DNA from: Eukaryota sp. TZLM1-RC
Taxonomy: Eukaryota; Metamonada: BaSk clade
Length of the DNA stretch: 64,000 nt
Direction: 5' to 3'
Assembly: GCA_040285825.1 (NCBI GenBank)
Contig: JAUPSS010000005.1
Coordinates: 806,001-870,000, forward strand
Below are positions 46,231 to 57,974 of the stretch, piece by piece (the stretch's first letter is position 1; each line of letters starts with the position of its first letter). Below the pieces are notes generated by a model. The model saw only the letters and a list, made by a program, of their open reading frames with translations, had not been told where the DNA came from and did not search any database. A program made the translations under genes and the position numbers.

Positions 46231-46662
46231 GAAAGAATAGAAGCAATGATCTCGGTTCAGCCAGGTTTTAAGTTAAACGGTTATATGTAGAGGAAGAAAA
46301 AAAATGTATCTATTACAATTAAATAAATGTGATAATGTCAAACCAGCTCCACATTTACAAAACAAATCATTGGGCAAATTACAAGGCCATAAATAACAAC
46401 GCATTCTCATAGCAGTGGTCCATTGGTCGTCATTCAAAAATAGACCATAAATCTGGGGAATTTGATTTATCAAAACTGCAGATGAACTGTCCTTCAAATC
46501 AATCAAAAAATTTGCAAAAACAGGATTTTCTTTCTTAGCCGTGCTAAGTCGAACAATAAAATCCTTGTTTTCAAAATTTTTCAAAAGATGTCGTTGGAGC
46601 TTTTTCAACGCAAATTTTAATGAATATAAACTTCTGTCTGGAATTTCTTGAATGGATATGAT

Positions 46663-47440
46663 TTTTTTCCTGAACTCGAAACCTTTTTTTATAGGTTTTA
46701 TGGTAATTCATCTGATTTAATTTTTAATTCTTTTAATCTGGATTCTTTATTAGGAGTTAAACAAGGAGACCCTTTAGGTCCTTTCTTTTTTGTCTTGCAA
46801 TTCACCCAATTTTGAAAAAATTAAAAGAAGAAAATTCTGACCTTCAAGTGGTAGCTTACATGGATGACATTTCTTGTATTGGTCCAGAAAGTACAATTAA
46901 TAGGGTAGCTAATGAAGCTGCTACATTATACCAATCCATAGGTCTTGATTTGAATGTTCAAAAATGTTTTTGTATTTCTAGAAAAAATGTTAAGTTAATA
47001 ATTAATTCCCTCGAAGTTCCATATATTGATTATACTTCAACTAGTTTCTGCTTTCTGGGTTGCTATTTAGGTTCCGCCGAAAAGACACTTGACAGCCTTG
47101 AAAATTATTTAAATTCAATTAAAAAAGAGCTAGAAGTCATAAAAACTCTTGAATTGGAAAAACATCTTAAGTTTTTTCTTTTGAAAATTTGTTATGCTGG
47201 AAAAATTACTCATTTACTGCGATCATTACCTCCATCCCTAACTTACAATTTTTGTAGACAATTTAACAAAATACGTACCCAATTTTTGGCTTATTTAATG
47301 TCTGTTGATCCATCAATTTTGAAAAATCATATTTTTTCGGATGTTCAACTTGGTGGTGTTGGATTCAATTCATCAAAATATTTGACCAAAGCTGCATTTA
47401 TTGGTGGTGGAAAAAATTTTGTATTTGAATTCTCTAGAAG
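46663..47440 (+). pseudogene. Fam-B RT-thumb fragment (plus)
   Basis: From FPELETFFYRFYGNSSD through GVKQGDPLG (frame slip near 46790, one T lost), YMDDISCIG, the thumb and GGVGFNSSK, to GKNFVFEFSRR. Cut at 47440 and joined to plus-strand Fam-C. Its first 500 bp duplicate 32954-33447, but it continues further. Confidence 0.88.
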
Positions 47441-47697
47441 ATAATGAGTTACGTGCAAAAGTTCTGTCTCAATTACTGGGATGTAAAATGTTTCAAATTC
47501 CAGATCATGCTTACCTTAGTCCACAATATGGTGGTTTAGGGTGGACGAAGGCTTCTATTCTTACCTCGTGTGCTTTTGTTGGTGGATGCAGAAATGCAAT
47601 CTTTGAGTTCTCCGAAAGATTTGCAGATTGGGAAGATTTATTGATGACAACGCAAAGTTCCACTGTTTTTGCATTAAATGAAGAAATTTCAAGAATT

Positions 47698-48602
47698 TTT
47701 TTTTTAAAAAATTAATTTTATTCTAAACCTATAAATCAACATCTAAAAAATCCATCTCTCCCAAAACAAAAACACTAGATGCAACTCTCTCATAGTGAGA
47801 TCCAAGAGAAAGCAAAGCATCAGAAACCATCTTCAACATCCCCTTAAAAATAGAAAACACAATTCTATTTTGCCAAAACAATCTGTTGAAATTTCTGCCA
47901 GTTCTTCTCTTTACAATCATTTCAAAATCATCCAAAAAACGTAAAGCAGTTGGTGCAAGTGAACCAAAAAGGGAAAATACAAATGGATACAAATTGTATT
48001 TTGCATGCTGTAGACTGGCCAATTTGGACAAAGGTTCATTGTATTTTTGAATTTAAAATTTTCAGCATTTGAAAGGGGATTATGAATTTCAGAATTAACA
48101 AGCCTTTCATTTGAGGCATTACAAGGATCAACAGACATTACATCCAATAAAATAAAGCTTCCATCTAATCCAGGTAATATGACATCACCTCTATTATTCT
48201 TATGAAAATCATTTTCAGCATCAAACAGATTTGACAACAGAGGTTCCAAGAAGGATTCAATTCTATGAGATTTACACATACAATATAACTGGTCTCTTAC
48301 AGCATCATGAACCTTGCTTCTAAAAGTAATAAAATGTTTACAATTTAACAAATGAGTAGTTGTAATTTCTCGAGAACATTTACAAATTAAATTATGAGGT
48401 AAATTATCAGGCCAGATAAAGGAACGAAATCTCATATTCAGAGTCCAAGCAGAATCGGATAAGAGAGTACCATAAACTTGTGGAATTGTTGTTACTAAGG
48501 CAGAAGAAGTACTGTCACACATATCTTGTAAAAGATTTGCAAAAGCGGGATTCTTTTTCTTGGCCAAGCCAAGTCTAACATCAAAATCAAATTTCAAGAA
48601 TT
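47698..48602 (-). mobile_element. Fam-A 3' copy in Fam-C
   Basis: Minus-strand Fam-A 3' end from DFDVRLGLAKKKN to DVDL (stop 47729-47731). One frame slip at about 48046 (a T lost from a run). TSD AAATTTCAAGAATT at 47684-47697 and 48589-48602. Confidence 0.93.
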
Positions 48603-49580
48603 GATGTAGAAAAATGGGGTCGATGTTTTCCCCAATCATTCAATGGCAATATTCCAGAAAAAAATGTTTTAAATTTGAAGTACACTCTTCGAACATTACA
48701 GAAAAGATTGACTGAAATGTATGAAAAAGATCTTTATAATAATATTTGCAGCTCGGCTGTTTTAAATCAAGATCTTCACTCATTGTTATTGGAAAAGGGT
48801 GTTTGTGAAAACAAGGTGTCAGATTCTTCACTTTTTGTAACCATTGTACCACGAAGATTTGGATTGTGTGCTACTGATGAAGCATTTGTAACAAAAATGA
48901 GATTATATTTGAACATCCCCATTAACCAATTATTATCAAAAGAAAAATGTATTTGTTCGAATTCACCTCAACTCACTTTGCGCCATGCTCTAAATTGCTC
49001 TAAATTGATAACTTATCGTTCTTCATTACATGATGCTGTTAGAGACACTGTTTTCAATATGGCACAAACTGCAAGGATATCGTGTATCAAAGAGCCCCTG
49101 CTGAAAGAAACACTTTCTCTGAATAATTTTGGTTCTGATGATAGAGGTGATGTATACTGTGATTGGATTGATAATTCTGAAGCTATTGTTGACTTTGTCT
49201 CATGTAATGTTGCAAACGATACTTTGGTTCACAGAAGAAAACTTAATCCTGTGGCTGCTCTGGATTTTAAAGCAAAAGAAAAACATAGAAAATATGATAA
49301 AGAAATTGAAGATGCAAATATCGATAGAAATACACAGCTGGTTTTTATTGCTTTTCCATTTTCGATAAATGGAAGATTATCAGTTGAAGCAGAAACTTTT
49401 TTGGATGACTTCCAAAAAATGGTGAAAGAAAAAACAATGAAAAGATTTGATATTTTTTTATGGCGTTCACGGATTCAATTTGCCATTATTAATAGATTAC
49501 CGCGTTTTTTCAATCGAATTAGAGAAGCTTTAGCTAGACAGCAAGCAAATCAAGATTTTGTAGAGGAAATCTTGGTTTAA
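48589..49580 (+). pseudogene. Fam-C C-terminal ORF
   Basis: An open frame for about 330 codons from RIDVEKWGRCFPQSF through finger CICSNSPQLTLRHALNC and RLE RGDVYCDWIDN...VDFVSC to the C-terminus VEEILV and TAA. It is the best-preserved Fam-C C-terminal third in the window and lets the shifts in the copies at 13619 and 42947 be located. Without an N-terminus it is a dead fragment. Confidence 0.88.
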
Positions 49581-52500
49581 TGATAGTCGTCCCATTAGTT
49601 ATGATTTAATTTAATCAAGTGTGCAAATTCAATAAATTAAAAAGAAATTACAACTACTCATTTGTTAAATTGTAAACATTTTATTATTTTTAGAAGCAAG
49701 GTTCATGATGCTGTAAGTGACCAGTTATATTGTATGTGTAAATCTCATAGAATTGAATCCTTCTTGGAACCTTTGTTGTCAAATCTGTTTGATGCTGAAA
49801 ATGATTTTCATAAAAATTTTTTTGAAAAATTTTAATTTATTATTAAACTACAGTCTAAAAGTCAATATCTTCAAAACAAGCTTCCACACCATCAAACCTC
49901 ACAACAGCAATTTCTTCGTAATGTGCACTGACAGACATCAAAGCTTTCGAAATCATTTTAGGAATTGATTTGAAAATAGTAAAAACAATACGATTTAGCC
50001 ACAAGCGACGATCAAAACGCTTATTCATTCTTCTTTCCACATGATTTTCAAAATCATCAATAAAATTCATAGCAGTTTTTCCAAGACGACCATACAACGA
50101 TATAGCAAATGGGCAAATTTGGTAATCTACATGGCGAACATGTTTCAATTCTTTTAAAGGATTTGCATACTTTTTCCGTTTGTACAATTCGGAGTCATCA
50201 AGGGGGGATACTTCGGATTGAGCATTTTTCAAGGCATTTTTCTTGCAAACATCCACTGTTACGACATCAACAACATTCATGACATCATCAAACGAGGGCA
50301 CAACAACATCAGCACGTCGTTTTCCATATTCTGATCTCTTACGCTTTCATTTATATCAAGAGACCTCAACAAAGGTTCTACAAAAGATTCAATATGATAG
50401 GAATTACACATTGCATGGATTTGATCTCTGACTGCATCATGCAACGTAGAACGATAGGAAATAAATCTATTACAATTCAATAAATGTGATAATGTCAAAC
50501 CAGCTCCACATTTGCAAAACAAATCATTGGGCAAATTACAAGGCCATAAATAACAACGCATTCTCATAGCAGTGGTCCATTGGTCGTCATTCAAAAATAG
50601 TCCATAAATCTGGGGAATTTGATTTATCAAAAAAAAAATGGATTTGAACTGTCCATCAAATCAATCAAAAAATTTGCAAAAACAGGATTTTCTTTCTTAG
50701 CCGTGCTAAGTCGAACAATAAAATCCTTGGTTTCTAATTTTTTCAAAAGATGTCGTTGGAGCTTTTTCAACGCAAATTTTAGAGAATACAAACTTCTGTC
50801 TGGAATGTCTTGAATAGATATGGGGAAACATGATTGCCATAAGTCTGGAGATAAACTGGAAATTTCTTCTCTTAAGTTATCGAGGAATAGGCTATTTGTA
50901 GTTTCAAGAAGATTTTCGGCAAAAGGATATCTTCTGGAGAATTCAAATACAAAATTTTTTCCACCACAAATAAATGCAGCTTTGGTCAAATATTTTGATG
51001 AATTGAATCCAACACCGCCAAGTTGAACATCAGAAAAAATATGATTTTTCAAAATTGATGGATCAACAGACATTAAATAAGCCAAAAATTGGGTACGTAT
51101 TTTGTTAAATTTTTTTTTTATTTAATTTTAATTTTATTCAAAACCTATAAATCAACATCTAAAAAATCCATCTCTCCCAAAACAAAAACACTAGATGCAA
51201 CTCTCTCATAGTGAGATCCAAGAGAAAGCAAAGCATCAGAAACCATCTTCAACATCCCCTTAAAAATAGAAAACACTATTCTATTTTGCCAAAACAATCT
51301 GTTGAAATTTCTGCCAGTTCTTCTCTTTACAATCATTTCAAAATCATCCAAAAAACGTAAAGCAGTTGGTGCAAGTGAACCAAAAAGGGAAAATACAAAT
51401 GGATACAAATTGTATTTTGCATGCTGTAGACTGGCCAATTTAGACAAAGGTTCACTGTATTTTTTGAATTTAAAATTTTCAGCATTTGAAAGGGGATTAT
51501 GAATTTCAGAATTAACAAGCCTTTCATTTGAGGCATTACAAGGATCAACAGACATTACATCCAATAAAATGAAGCTTCCATCTAATCCAGGTAATATGAC
51601 ATCACCTCTATTATTCTTATGAAAATCATTTTCAGCATCAAACAGATTTGACAACAGAGGTTCCAAGAAGGATTCAATTCTATGAGATTTACACATACAA
51701 TATAACTGGTCTCTCACAGCATCATGAACCTTGCTTCTAAAAGTAATAAAATGTTTACAATTTAACAAATGAGTAGTTGTAATTTCTCGAGAACATTTAC
51801 AAATTAAATTATGAGGTAAATTATCAGGCCAGATAAAGGAACGAAATCTCATATTCAGAGTCCAAGCAGAATCGGATAAGAGAGTACCATAAACTTGTGG
51901 AATTGTTGTTACTAAGGCAGAGGAAGTACTGTCACACATATCTTGTAAAAGATTTGCAAAAGCGGGATTCTTTTTCTTGGCCAAGCCAAGCCTAACATCA
52001 AAATCCAAGCTTTCAAAAATCTTTGACAATTTTTGTTGGAGCTTTTTACAGCAAAACTGTAAATTAAATAGAGATCGGTTTGGAATTTCTTGAATTGATT
52101 GAGGAAAACATTTGGTCCAAATTTGTGGCGGTAATTTTTCAAGTTCACAAGATAACTCAAACAAATAGGGACTACAATTGGGGACTAACAGATGAGAATC
52201 ATCAGGAAATCTACGAGAAAATTCATAAATAAAATTTTTGCCACCACCCAAGAATGCTGATTGACACAAAATTGAAGATTTAGTAAATCCAATACCCCCA
52301 AATTTGCTGAAGAAAATAAATGGCTTTTCAACATTCCTGGTTCTACATCCAATAAATCAGCAAAAATTCTGTTCTCAATGAATTAAAAGAACGACAAAAA
52401 TCTAATGCTATGGAAGGAGCACAAGATCTCAAAATGTGGGTTATTCTCCCAGTGTAGCAAATTTTAAGCATAAAAAATTTAATATGCTTTTCTATATCTA

Positions 52501-52674
52501 AAGAAGAAATTGAATCAAGTTCAATTTTCATTTTTTCCAAAATAACTTGCAATTCATTCTGAATTTGAGGCACATTTCCTAACCAACAACCAAGGAACTT
52601 AAAAGCATCACTACTATAATTAGTAAAAGGGACAATAGAATTGTTTATCACGAGGTCTTGAGCAGAAGAGCCAA

Positions 52675-55180
52675 AAAACTTCAAAAGTTGCATCCTCAAG
52701 AAAATTTCAAGTGCAGCAAGCCTGAAGTGTGTCCTTTTTGGATTGAAAATCCTATTACTGCAATTGAAGTTCTTAAAGCTATTCAAAAATTGCCAAAGGG
52801 GAAAGCAGCAGGCCCATCTGGAATTTCTTTTGATCTGTTAAAAATAGCGTGTTCCAGTGCTCCCGAAATTGCTGATGATCTAGCCCACTATTTTCAACAA
52901 TTGATTGTTTTGAAAATTAATCCTCCATTTGAATTACTCGCAGCACGTCTGATTGCTTTAGTAAAGCCTGGAAACGGAATCAAACCTGATGGAATACGCC
53001 CAATTGCTGTTGGTGAATCTCTTTCTCGTTTGCTAGCATCAATTGTCTTCGATCGTGTCAAAGACAAAGCTTCTACATTTTTGAATCCTCATCAATTTGG
53101 AATCAAAACAATTGATGGTGCTTCTGTTGCTGCTATTGCCTCTGATACCTTTTTTAATGCAGAGGAAAATAATTTTATTTTTAATCTCGACTTTAAAAAT
53201 GCTTTTAATTCTGTAAAGCGAGAAGCAATTTTTGAAATTATTAAATCTGACTTTCCTGAGCTATCGAGTTTTTTCTACCATTTTTATGGGAAAGAATCAG
53301 ATTTAATTTTTAATTCATTTGGTCTTAAATCATCTTCTGGAGTGAAGCAGGGAGATCCTTTAGGCCCATTATTGTTTTGTTTAGCTATTCACAAAACTTT
53401 AAATATCATTAAGCAAAAATACCCTTCTATAAAAATAGTTGCTTATATGGATGATATATCCTTGATTGGTTCATTTGATTTACTAGAATTGGTTGCTCAA
53501 GAAATTGCCGATTCATATGAAAATATTGGGCTTCATCTTAATGCCAGCAAATGCCTTCTGATTGGCTCTTCTGCTCAAGACCTCGTGATAAACGATTCTA
53601 TTGTCCCTTTTACTAATTATAGTAGTGATGCTTTTAAGTTCCTTGGTTGTTGGTTAGGAAATGTGCCTCAAATTCAGAATGAATTGCAAGTTATTTTGGA
53701 AAAAATGAAAATTGAACTTGATTCAATTTCTTCTTTAGATATAGAAAAGCATATTAAATTTTTCATGCTTAAAATTTGCTACACTGGGAGAATAACCCAC
53801 ATTTTGAGATCTTGTGCTCCTTCCATAGCATTAGATTTTTGTCGTTCTTTTAATTCATTGAGAACAGAATTTTTGCTGATTTATTGGATGTAGAACCAGG
53901 AATGTTGAAAAGCCATTTATTTTCTTCAGCAAATTTGGGTGGTATTGGTTTTAGTAAATCTTCAATTTTGTGTCAATCAGCATTCTTGGGTGGTGGCAAA
54001 AATTTTATTTATGAATTTTCTCGTAGATTTCCTGATGATTCTCATCTGTTAGTCCCCAATTTTTTTTTTTATTTATTTATTTATTTATTAAAATTGTCCC
54101 CAATTGTAGTCCCTATTTGTATGAGTTATCTTGTGAACTTGAAAAATTACCGCCACAAATTTGGACCAAATGTTTTCCTCAATCAATTCAAGAAATTCCA
54201 AACCGATCTCTATTTAATTTACAGTTTTGCTGTAAAAAGCTTCAACAAAAATTGTCAAAGATTTTTGAAAGCTTGGATTTTGATGTTAGACTTGGCTTGG
54301 CCAAGAAAAAGAATCCCGCTTTTGCAAATCTTTTACAAGATATGTGTGACAGTACTTCTTCTGCCTTAGTAACAACAATTCCACAAGTTTATGGTACTCT
54401 CTTATCCGATTCTGCTTGGACTCTGAATATGAGATTTCGTTCCTTTATCTGGCCTGATAATTTACCTCATAATTTAATTTGTAAATGTTCTCAAGAAATT
54501 ACAACTACTCATTTGTTAAATTGTAAACATTTTATTACTTTTAGAAGCAAGGTTCATGATGCTGTAAGAGACCAGTTATATTGTATGTGTAAATCTCATA
54601 GAATTGAATCCTTCTTGGAACCTTTGTTGTCAAATCTGTTTGATGCTGAAAATGATTTTCATAAGAATAATAGAGGTGATGTCATATTACCTGGATTAGA
54701 TGGAAGCTTCATTTTATTGGATGTAATGTCTGTTGATCCTTGTAATGCCTCAAATGAAAGGCTTGTTAATTCTGAAATTCATAATCCCCTTTCAAATGCT
54801 GAAAATTTTAAATTCAAAAATACAATGAACCATTGTCCAAATTGGCCAGTCTACAGCATGCAAAATACAATTTGTATCCATTTGTATTTTCCCTTTTGGT
54901 TCACTTGCACCAACTGCTTTACGTTTTTTGGATGATTTTGAAATGATTGTAAAGAGAAGAACTGGCAGAAATTTCAACAGATTGTTTTGGCAAAATAGAA
55001 TTGTGTTTTCTATCTTTAAGGGGATGTTGAAGATGGTTTCTGATGCTTTGCTTTCTCTTGGATCTCACTATGAGAGAGTTGCATCTAGTGTTTTTGTTTT
55101 GGGAGAGATGGATTTTTTAGATGTTGATTTATAGGTTTTGAATAAAATTAAATTTTAAAAAAAAAAAAAAGAAGAGCCAA
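52675..55180 (+). mobile_element. Fam-A, 5'-truncated copy inside Fam-A
   Basis: Plus strand from KLQKLHPQENFKC to DVDL (stop about 55134). TSD GAAGAGCCAA at 52665-52674 and 55171-55180; A-tail 55157-55170. The open frame 52675-53870 covers GKAAGPSG, all RT motifs (NLDFKNAF, GVKQGDPLG, YMDDIS) and the thumb. Breaks come at about 53873 (one A or T lost), at the low-complexity insertion 54062-54105, and at 54820 and 54895 (homopolymers). Confidence 0.93.
54062..54105. mobile_element. T-run/(ATTT)n micro-insertion with TSD
   Basis: A 34-bp low-complexity stretch (T-run, four to five ATTT units, then TTAAAATT) lies between GTCCCCAATT at 54052-54061 and 54096-54105. No other Fam-A copy has it. 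The duplication of exactly 10 bp matches the TSD size of the longer insertions, so it looks like an integration with no recognisable element body. Confidence 0.85.
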
Positions 55181-57974
55181 TCAGAAGGCATTTGCTGGCA
55201 TTAAGATGAAGCCCAATATTTTCATATGAATCGGCAATTTCATGAGCAACCAATTCTAGTAAATCAAATGAACCAATCAAGGATATATCATCCATATAAG
55301 CAACTATTTTTATAGAAGGGTATTTTTGCATAATGATATTTAAAGTTTTGTGAATAGCTAAACAAAACAATAATGGATTTAAAGGGTCACCTTGCTTCAC
55401 ACCAGATGATGATTTAAGACCAAATGAATTAAAAATTAAATCTGATTCTTTCCCATAAAAATGGTAGAAAAAACTCGATAGCTCAGGAAAATCAGATTTA
55501 ATAACTTCAAAAATTGCTTCTCGCTTTACAGAATTAAAAGCATTTTTAAAGTCGAGATTAAAAATAAAATTATTTTCCTCTGCATTAAAAAAGGTATCAG
55601 AGGCAATAGCAGCAACAGAAGCACCATCAATTGTTTTGATTCCAAATTGATGAGGATTCAAAAATGTAGAGGCTTTGTGTGTGACACGATCGAAGACAAT
55701 TGATGCCAGCAAACGAGAAAGAGATTCACCAACAGCAATTGGGCGTATTCCATCAGGTTTGATTCCGTTTCCAGGCTTTACTAAAGCAATCAGACGTGCT
55801 GCGAGCAATTCAAATGGAGGATTTATTTTCAAAACAATTAAATGTTGAAAATAGTGGGCTAGATCATCAGCAATTTCGGGAGCACTGGAACACGCTATTT
55901 TTAAGAGATCAAAAGAAATTCCAGATGGGCCTGCTGCTTTCCCCTTAGGTAATTTTTGAATAGCTTTAAGAACCTCAATTGCAGTTATAGGATTTTCAAT
56001 CCAAAAAGGACACACTTCAGGCTTGCTGCACTTGAAATTTTCTTGAGGATGCAACTTTTGGAGTTTTTCAAGGGTATCAGAGTTTAGATCAGCCAAAGAA
56101 GAGGAAAACAAAGTCTACTTTGCGGCACCATAACGACCACGTAAGCACAATTTTCGACAAATTTTTGATTTTACAATTTTTCTATTTCCAAATTTTTTCT
56201 TAAAACAATTTTTGTTTTTTCTAGCAAAATATTTCCAAAAGGATGAAATATTCCACTTATTATTTTTCAATTCAGAAGTAAAATTTCTCATTTCCATTGA
56301 GAAGGGGATTGTGCTGGCGGGACTTATTTCTACTGGGATCCGGATCGGGGGTCTTACGGTATCAACGGCTTTACAATTCGTACAAAACAGAAGTTTTCGA
56401 CCATTTCGTGAATCTGCAACATCTTTTTTGCAAAATGGACAACAAAAATTACTGTTTTCAGAAGAGGAAGAAGAGGAAACACTAGAAGCATTTAACTGTT
56501 GATCGTCAGAAACATCATTTTCAGCACCTTTCACAACGGCAACAGCTGGAACAGAACATTTGAGAATTTGTTGAGCAGATTTTAAATCAAATTCTCTTTT
56601 TTGCTTCTCAGGGCACGTTCTCGAATTATGACCACTGATACCACAAATCGAACACTTTTTAGAACCTTTTAATGGCAGTGGTTTCATTTTTTCAGTTCTT
56701 TCAATTTTGTCAATTTTTGAGTTAAAAGTAGAAATAGACTTTTGACTTTTTGCAGTTTCAGCTGGAGAAAACAAATTTCGAGAAACAGGGTTGTTAATAG
56801 AACGCGCAACAGAACGCAAGGAACGTAATGGTGGTTTTTCTGTGTTTTTTCTGGTACAATGATCAGTTTTTGAATGAAATTTTTTTTGAGATGAATTTCG
56901 AGCATAGCTTGTATTGTGGGGAGAGTGGGGAAGTGGAGTGGATGAGCTTGATCTGACTGGTACAATCTTTGCTTGGGCGTTCCAATCAGTATCAGAGTCA
57001 CTATCAGCCAAAGGCATCGTTTTGACAAAGAAACAGTACGACTTTGACGCCTTGACAGAAAGTGAAATATGAAAGGGTTGACTAAGGGAGGGAGAAAAAA
57101 AAATTTTGTTAAATTGTCTACAAAAATTGTAAGTTAGGGATGGAGGTAATGATCTCAGTAAATGAGTAATTTTTCCAGCATAACAAATTTTCAAAAGAAA
57201 AAACTTAAGATGTTTTTCCAATTCAAGAGTCTTTATGACTTCTAGCTCTTTTTTAATTGAATTAAAATAATTTTCAAGGCTATCAAGTGTTTTTTCGGCG
57301 GAACCTAAATAGCAACCAAGAAAGCAGAAACTAGTTGAAGTATAATCAATATATGGAACTTCAAGGGAATTAATTATTAACTTAACATTTTTCCTAGAAA
57401 TACAAAAACATTTTTGAACATTCAACTCAAGACCTATGGAAATTTCATAAGAATAATAGAGGTGATGTCATATTACCTGGATTAGATGGAAGCTTCATTT
57501 TATTGGATGTAATGTCTGTTGATCCTTGTAATGCCTCAAATGAAAGGCTTGTTAATTCTGAAATTCATAATCCCCTTTCAAATGCTGAAAATTTTAAATT
57601 CAAAAAATACAATGAACCTTTGGCCAAATTGGCCAGTCTACAGCATGCAAAATACAATTTGTATCCATTTGTATTTTCCCTTTTTGGTTCACTAGCACCA
57701 ACTGCTTTACGTTTTTTGGATGATTTTGAAATGATTGTAAAGAGAAGAACTAGCAGAAATTTCAACAGATTGTTTTGGCAAAATAGAATTGTGTTTTCTA
57801 TTTTTAAGGGGATGTTGAAGATGGTTTCCGATGCTTTGCTTTCTCTTGGATCTCACTATGAGAGAGTTGCATCTAGTGTTTTTGTTTTTGGAGAGATGGA
57901 TTTTTTAGATGTTGATTTATAGTTTTAGAATAAAATTAAAGTTATTAAAAAAAATTTGGACCAAATGTTTTCCT

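Larger units (their letters stand above)
42947..46309 (-). mobile_element. Full-length Fam-C retrotransposon
   Basis: Minus strand. The 5' end has a T-run then CTTCCTC (reverse strand, 46285-46304), a leader of about 70 nt, and a tail with AATAAA (reverse strand, about 42952). TSD AAATGTAT at 42939-42946 and 46302-46309 in Fam-B. About 3.35 kb. A 19-bp A-run plus TSD insertion lies at 44219-44237. Confidence 0.93.
42293..46662 (-). pseudogene. Fam-B 3' copy split by full-length Fam-C
   Basis: Segments 42293-42946 and 46302-46662 form one minus-strand Fam-B from SLYSLKFALKKLQ to FEDIDF (42334), matching 31938-32953. The RLE motif RRADVVVPPFDD is intact. Its 5' edge meets plus-strand Fam-B head to head at 46662; compared with the sister copy, 10 bp between two ATG triplets are missing. 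Confidence 0.9.
38063..47160. repeat. Segmental duplication, copy II
   Basis: Counterpart of 29216-33447 with independent later insertions: Fam-D at 38523 and Fam-C at 42947. Shared junctions: Fam-A GACTAAGGGG to Fam-B, GACTCTTGAA to Fam-A tail, CAAACA-ATTT to Fam-B tail, and head-to-head B(-)/B(+). Confidence 0.8.
47441..49640 (+). mobile_element. Fam-C, 5'-truncated copy (plus), split by Fam-A
   Basis: Segments 47441-47697 and 48589-49640. It starts at NELRAKVLSQLL and runs to the tail with AATAAA near 49630. No TSD was recognised: the left flank is Fam-B and the right flank is Fam-A. Confidence 0.88.
51145..57017 (-). pseudogene. Fam-A ORF, one nonsense and two 1-bp losses
   Basis: Start MPLADSDSD at 57017. 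After removal of the nested insertion the span is 3367 nt, and adding the two missing bases gives 1123 codons, agreeing with the 1,122-aa estimate from the copy at 34484. Defects: a TAG replacing Gln in RGRYGAAKQSLFSS (about 56113), 1-bp losses near 52309 and 52365, and motif B KQGDPLN for KQGDPLG (about 55378). Knuckle, C4 finger, YMDDIS, CCHC finger and RGDVILP are present. Confidence 0.9.
51112..57115 (-). mobile_element. Full-length Fam-A (minus) with nested Fam-A
   Basis: From tail (51112) to leader and 5' T-run (A-run 57095-57103). TSD ATTTTGTTAAATT at 51099-51111 and 57103-57115 in B''. Without the nested plus-strand Fam-A it is about 3.5 kb: leader about 80 nt, 3' UTR about 30 nt. It is the cleanest full-length Fam-A insertion in the window. 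Confidence 0.94.
49814..57450 (-). mobile_element. Fam-B'' copy split by full-length Fam-A
   Basis: Segments 49814-51111 and 57103-57442 form one minus-strand B'' from LNVQKCFC to FEDIDF (stop about 49855). It carries B'' variants (ERRMNKR, YEEIAVVRF, ETTNSLF). Frame breaks occur at about 50335 and 50630, the second involving an A-run at 50631-50638. The finger CKCGAGLTLSHLLNC is intact. Confidence 0.88.
49641..57953 (+). mobile_element. Outer Fam-A copy of a five-level nest
   Basis: Segments 49641-49813 (EITTTHLLNC to DAENDFH) and 57443-57953 (KNNRGDVILPG to DVDL, stop about 57922) form one plus-strand Fam-A 3' end. It is interrupted by B''(-) with a short TSD TTTCATAA (49806-49813 and 57443-57450). 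It ends in a variant tail (AAAGTTATT then A-run) joined to Fam-A sequence TTTGGACC. The same tail/flank junction is at 34455 in the opposite orientation. Confidence 0.82.

Noticed and set aside
46600-47440. 5' inversion by twin priming in the Fam-B copy
   Set aside because: The geometry fits twin priming, but no TSD was found at the outer ends, and the joint equals the break at 21335. Insertion followed by duplication is at least as good. Left as an alternative.
50625-50650. Another A-run ghost insertion in B''
   Set aside because: An A-run and extra bases replace normal sequence, but no clean flanking duplication could be matched.
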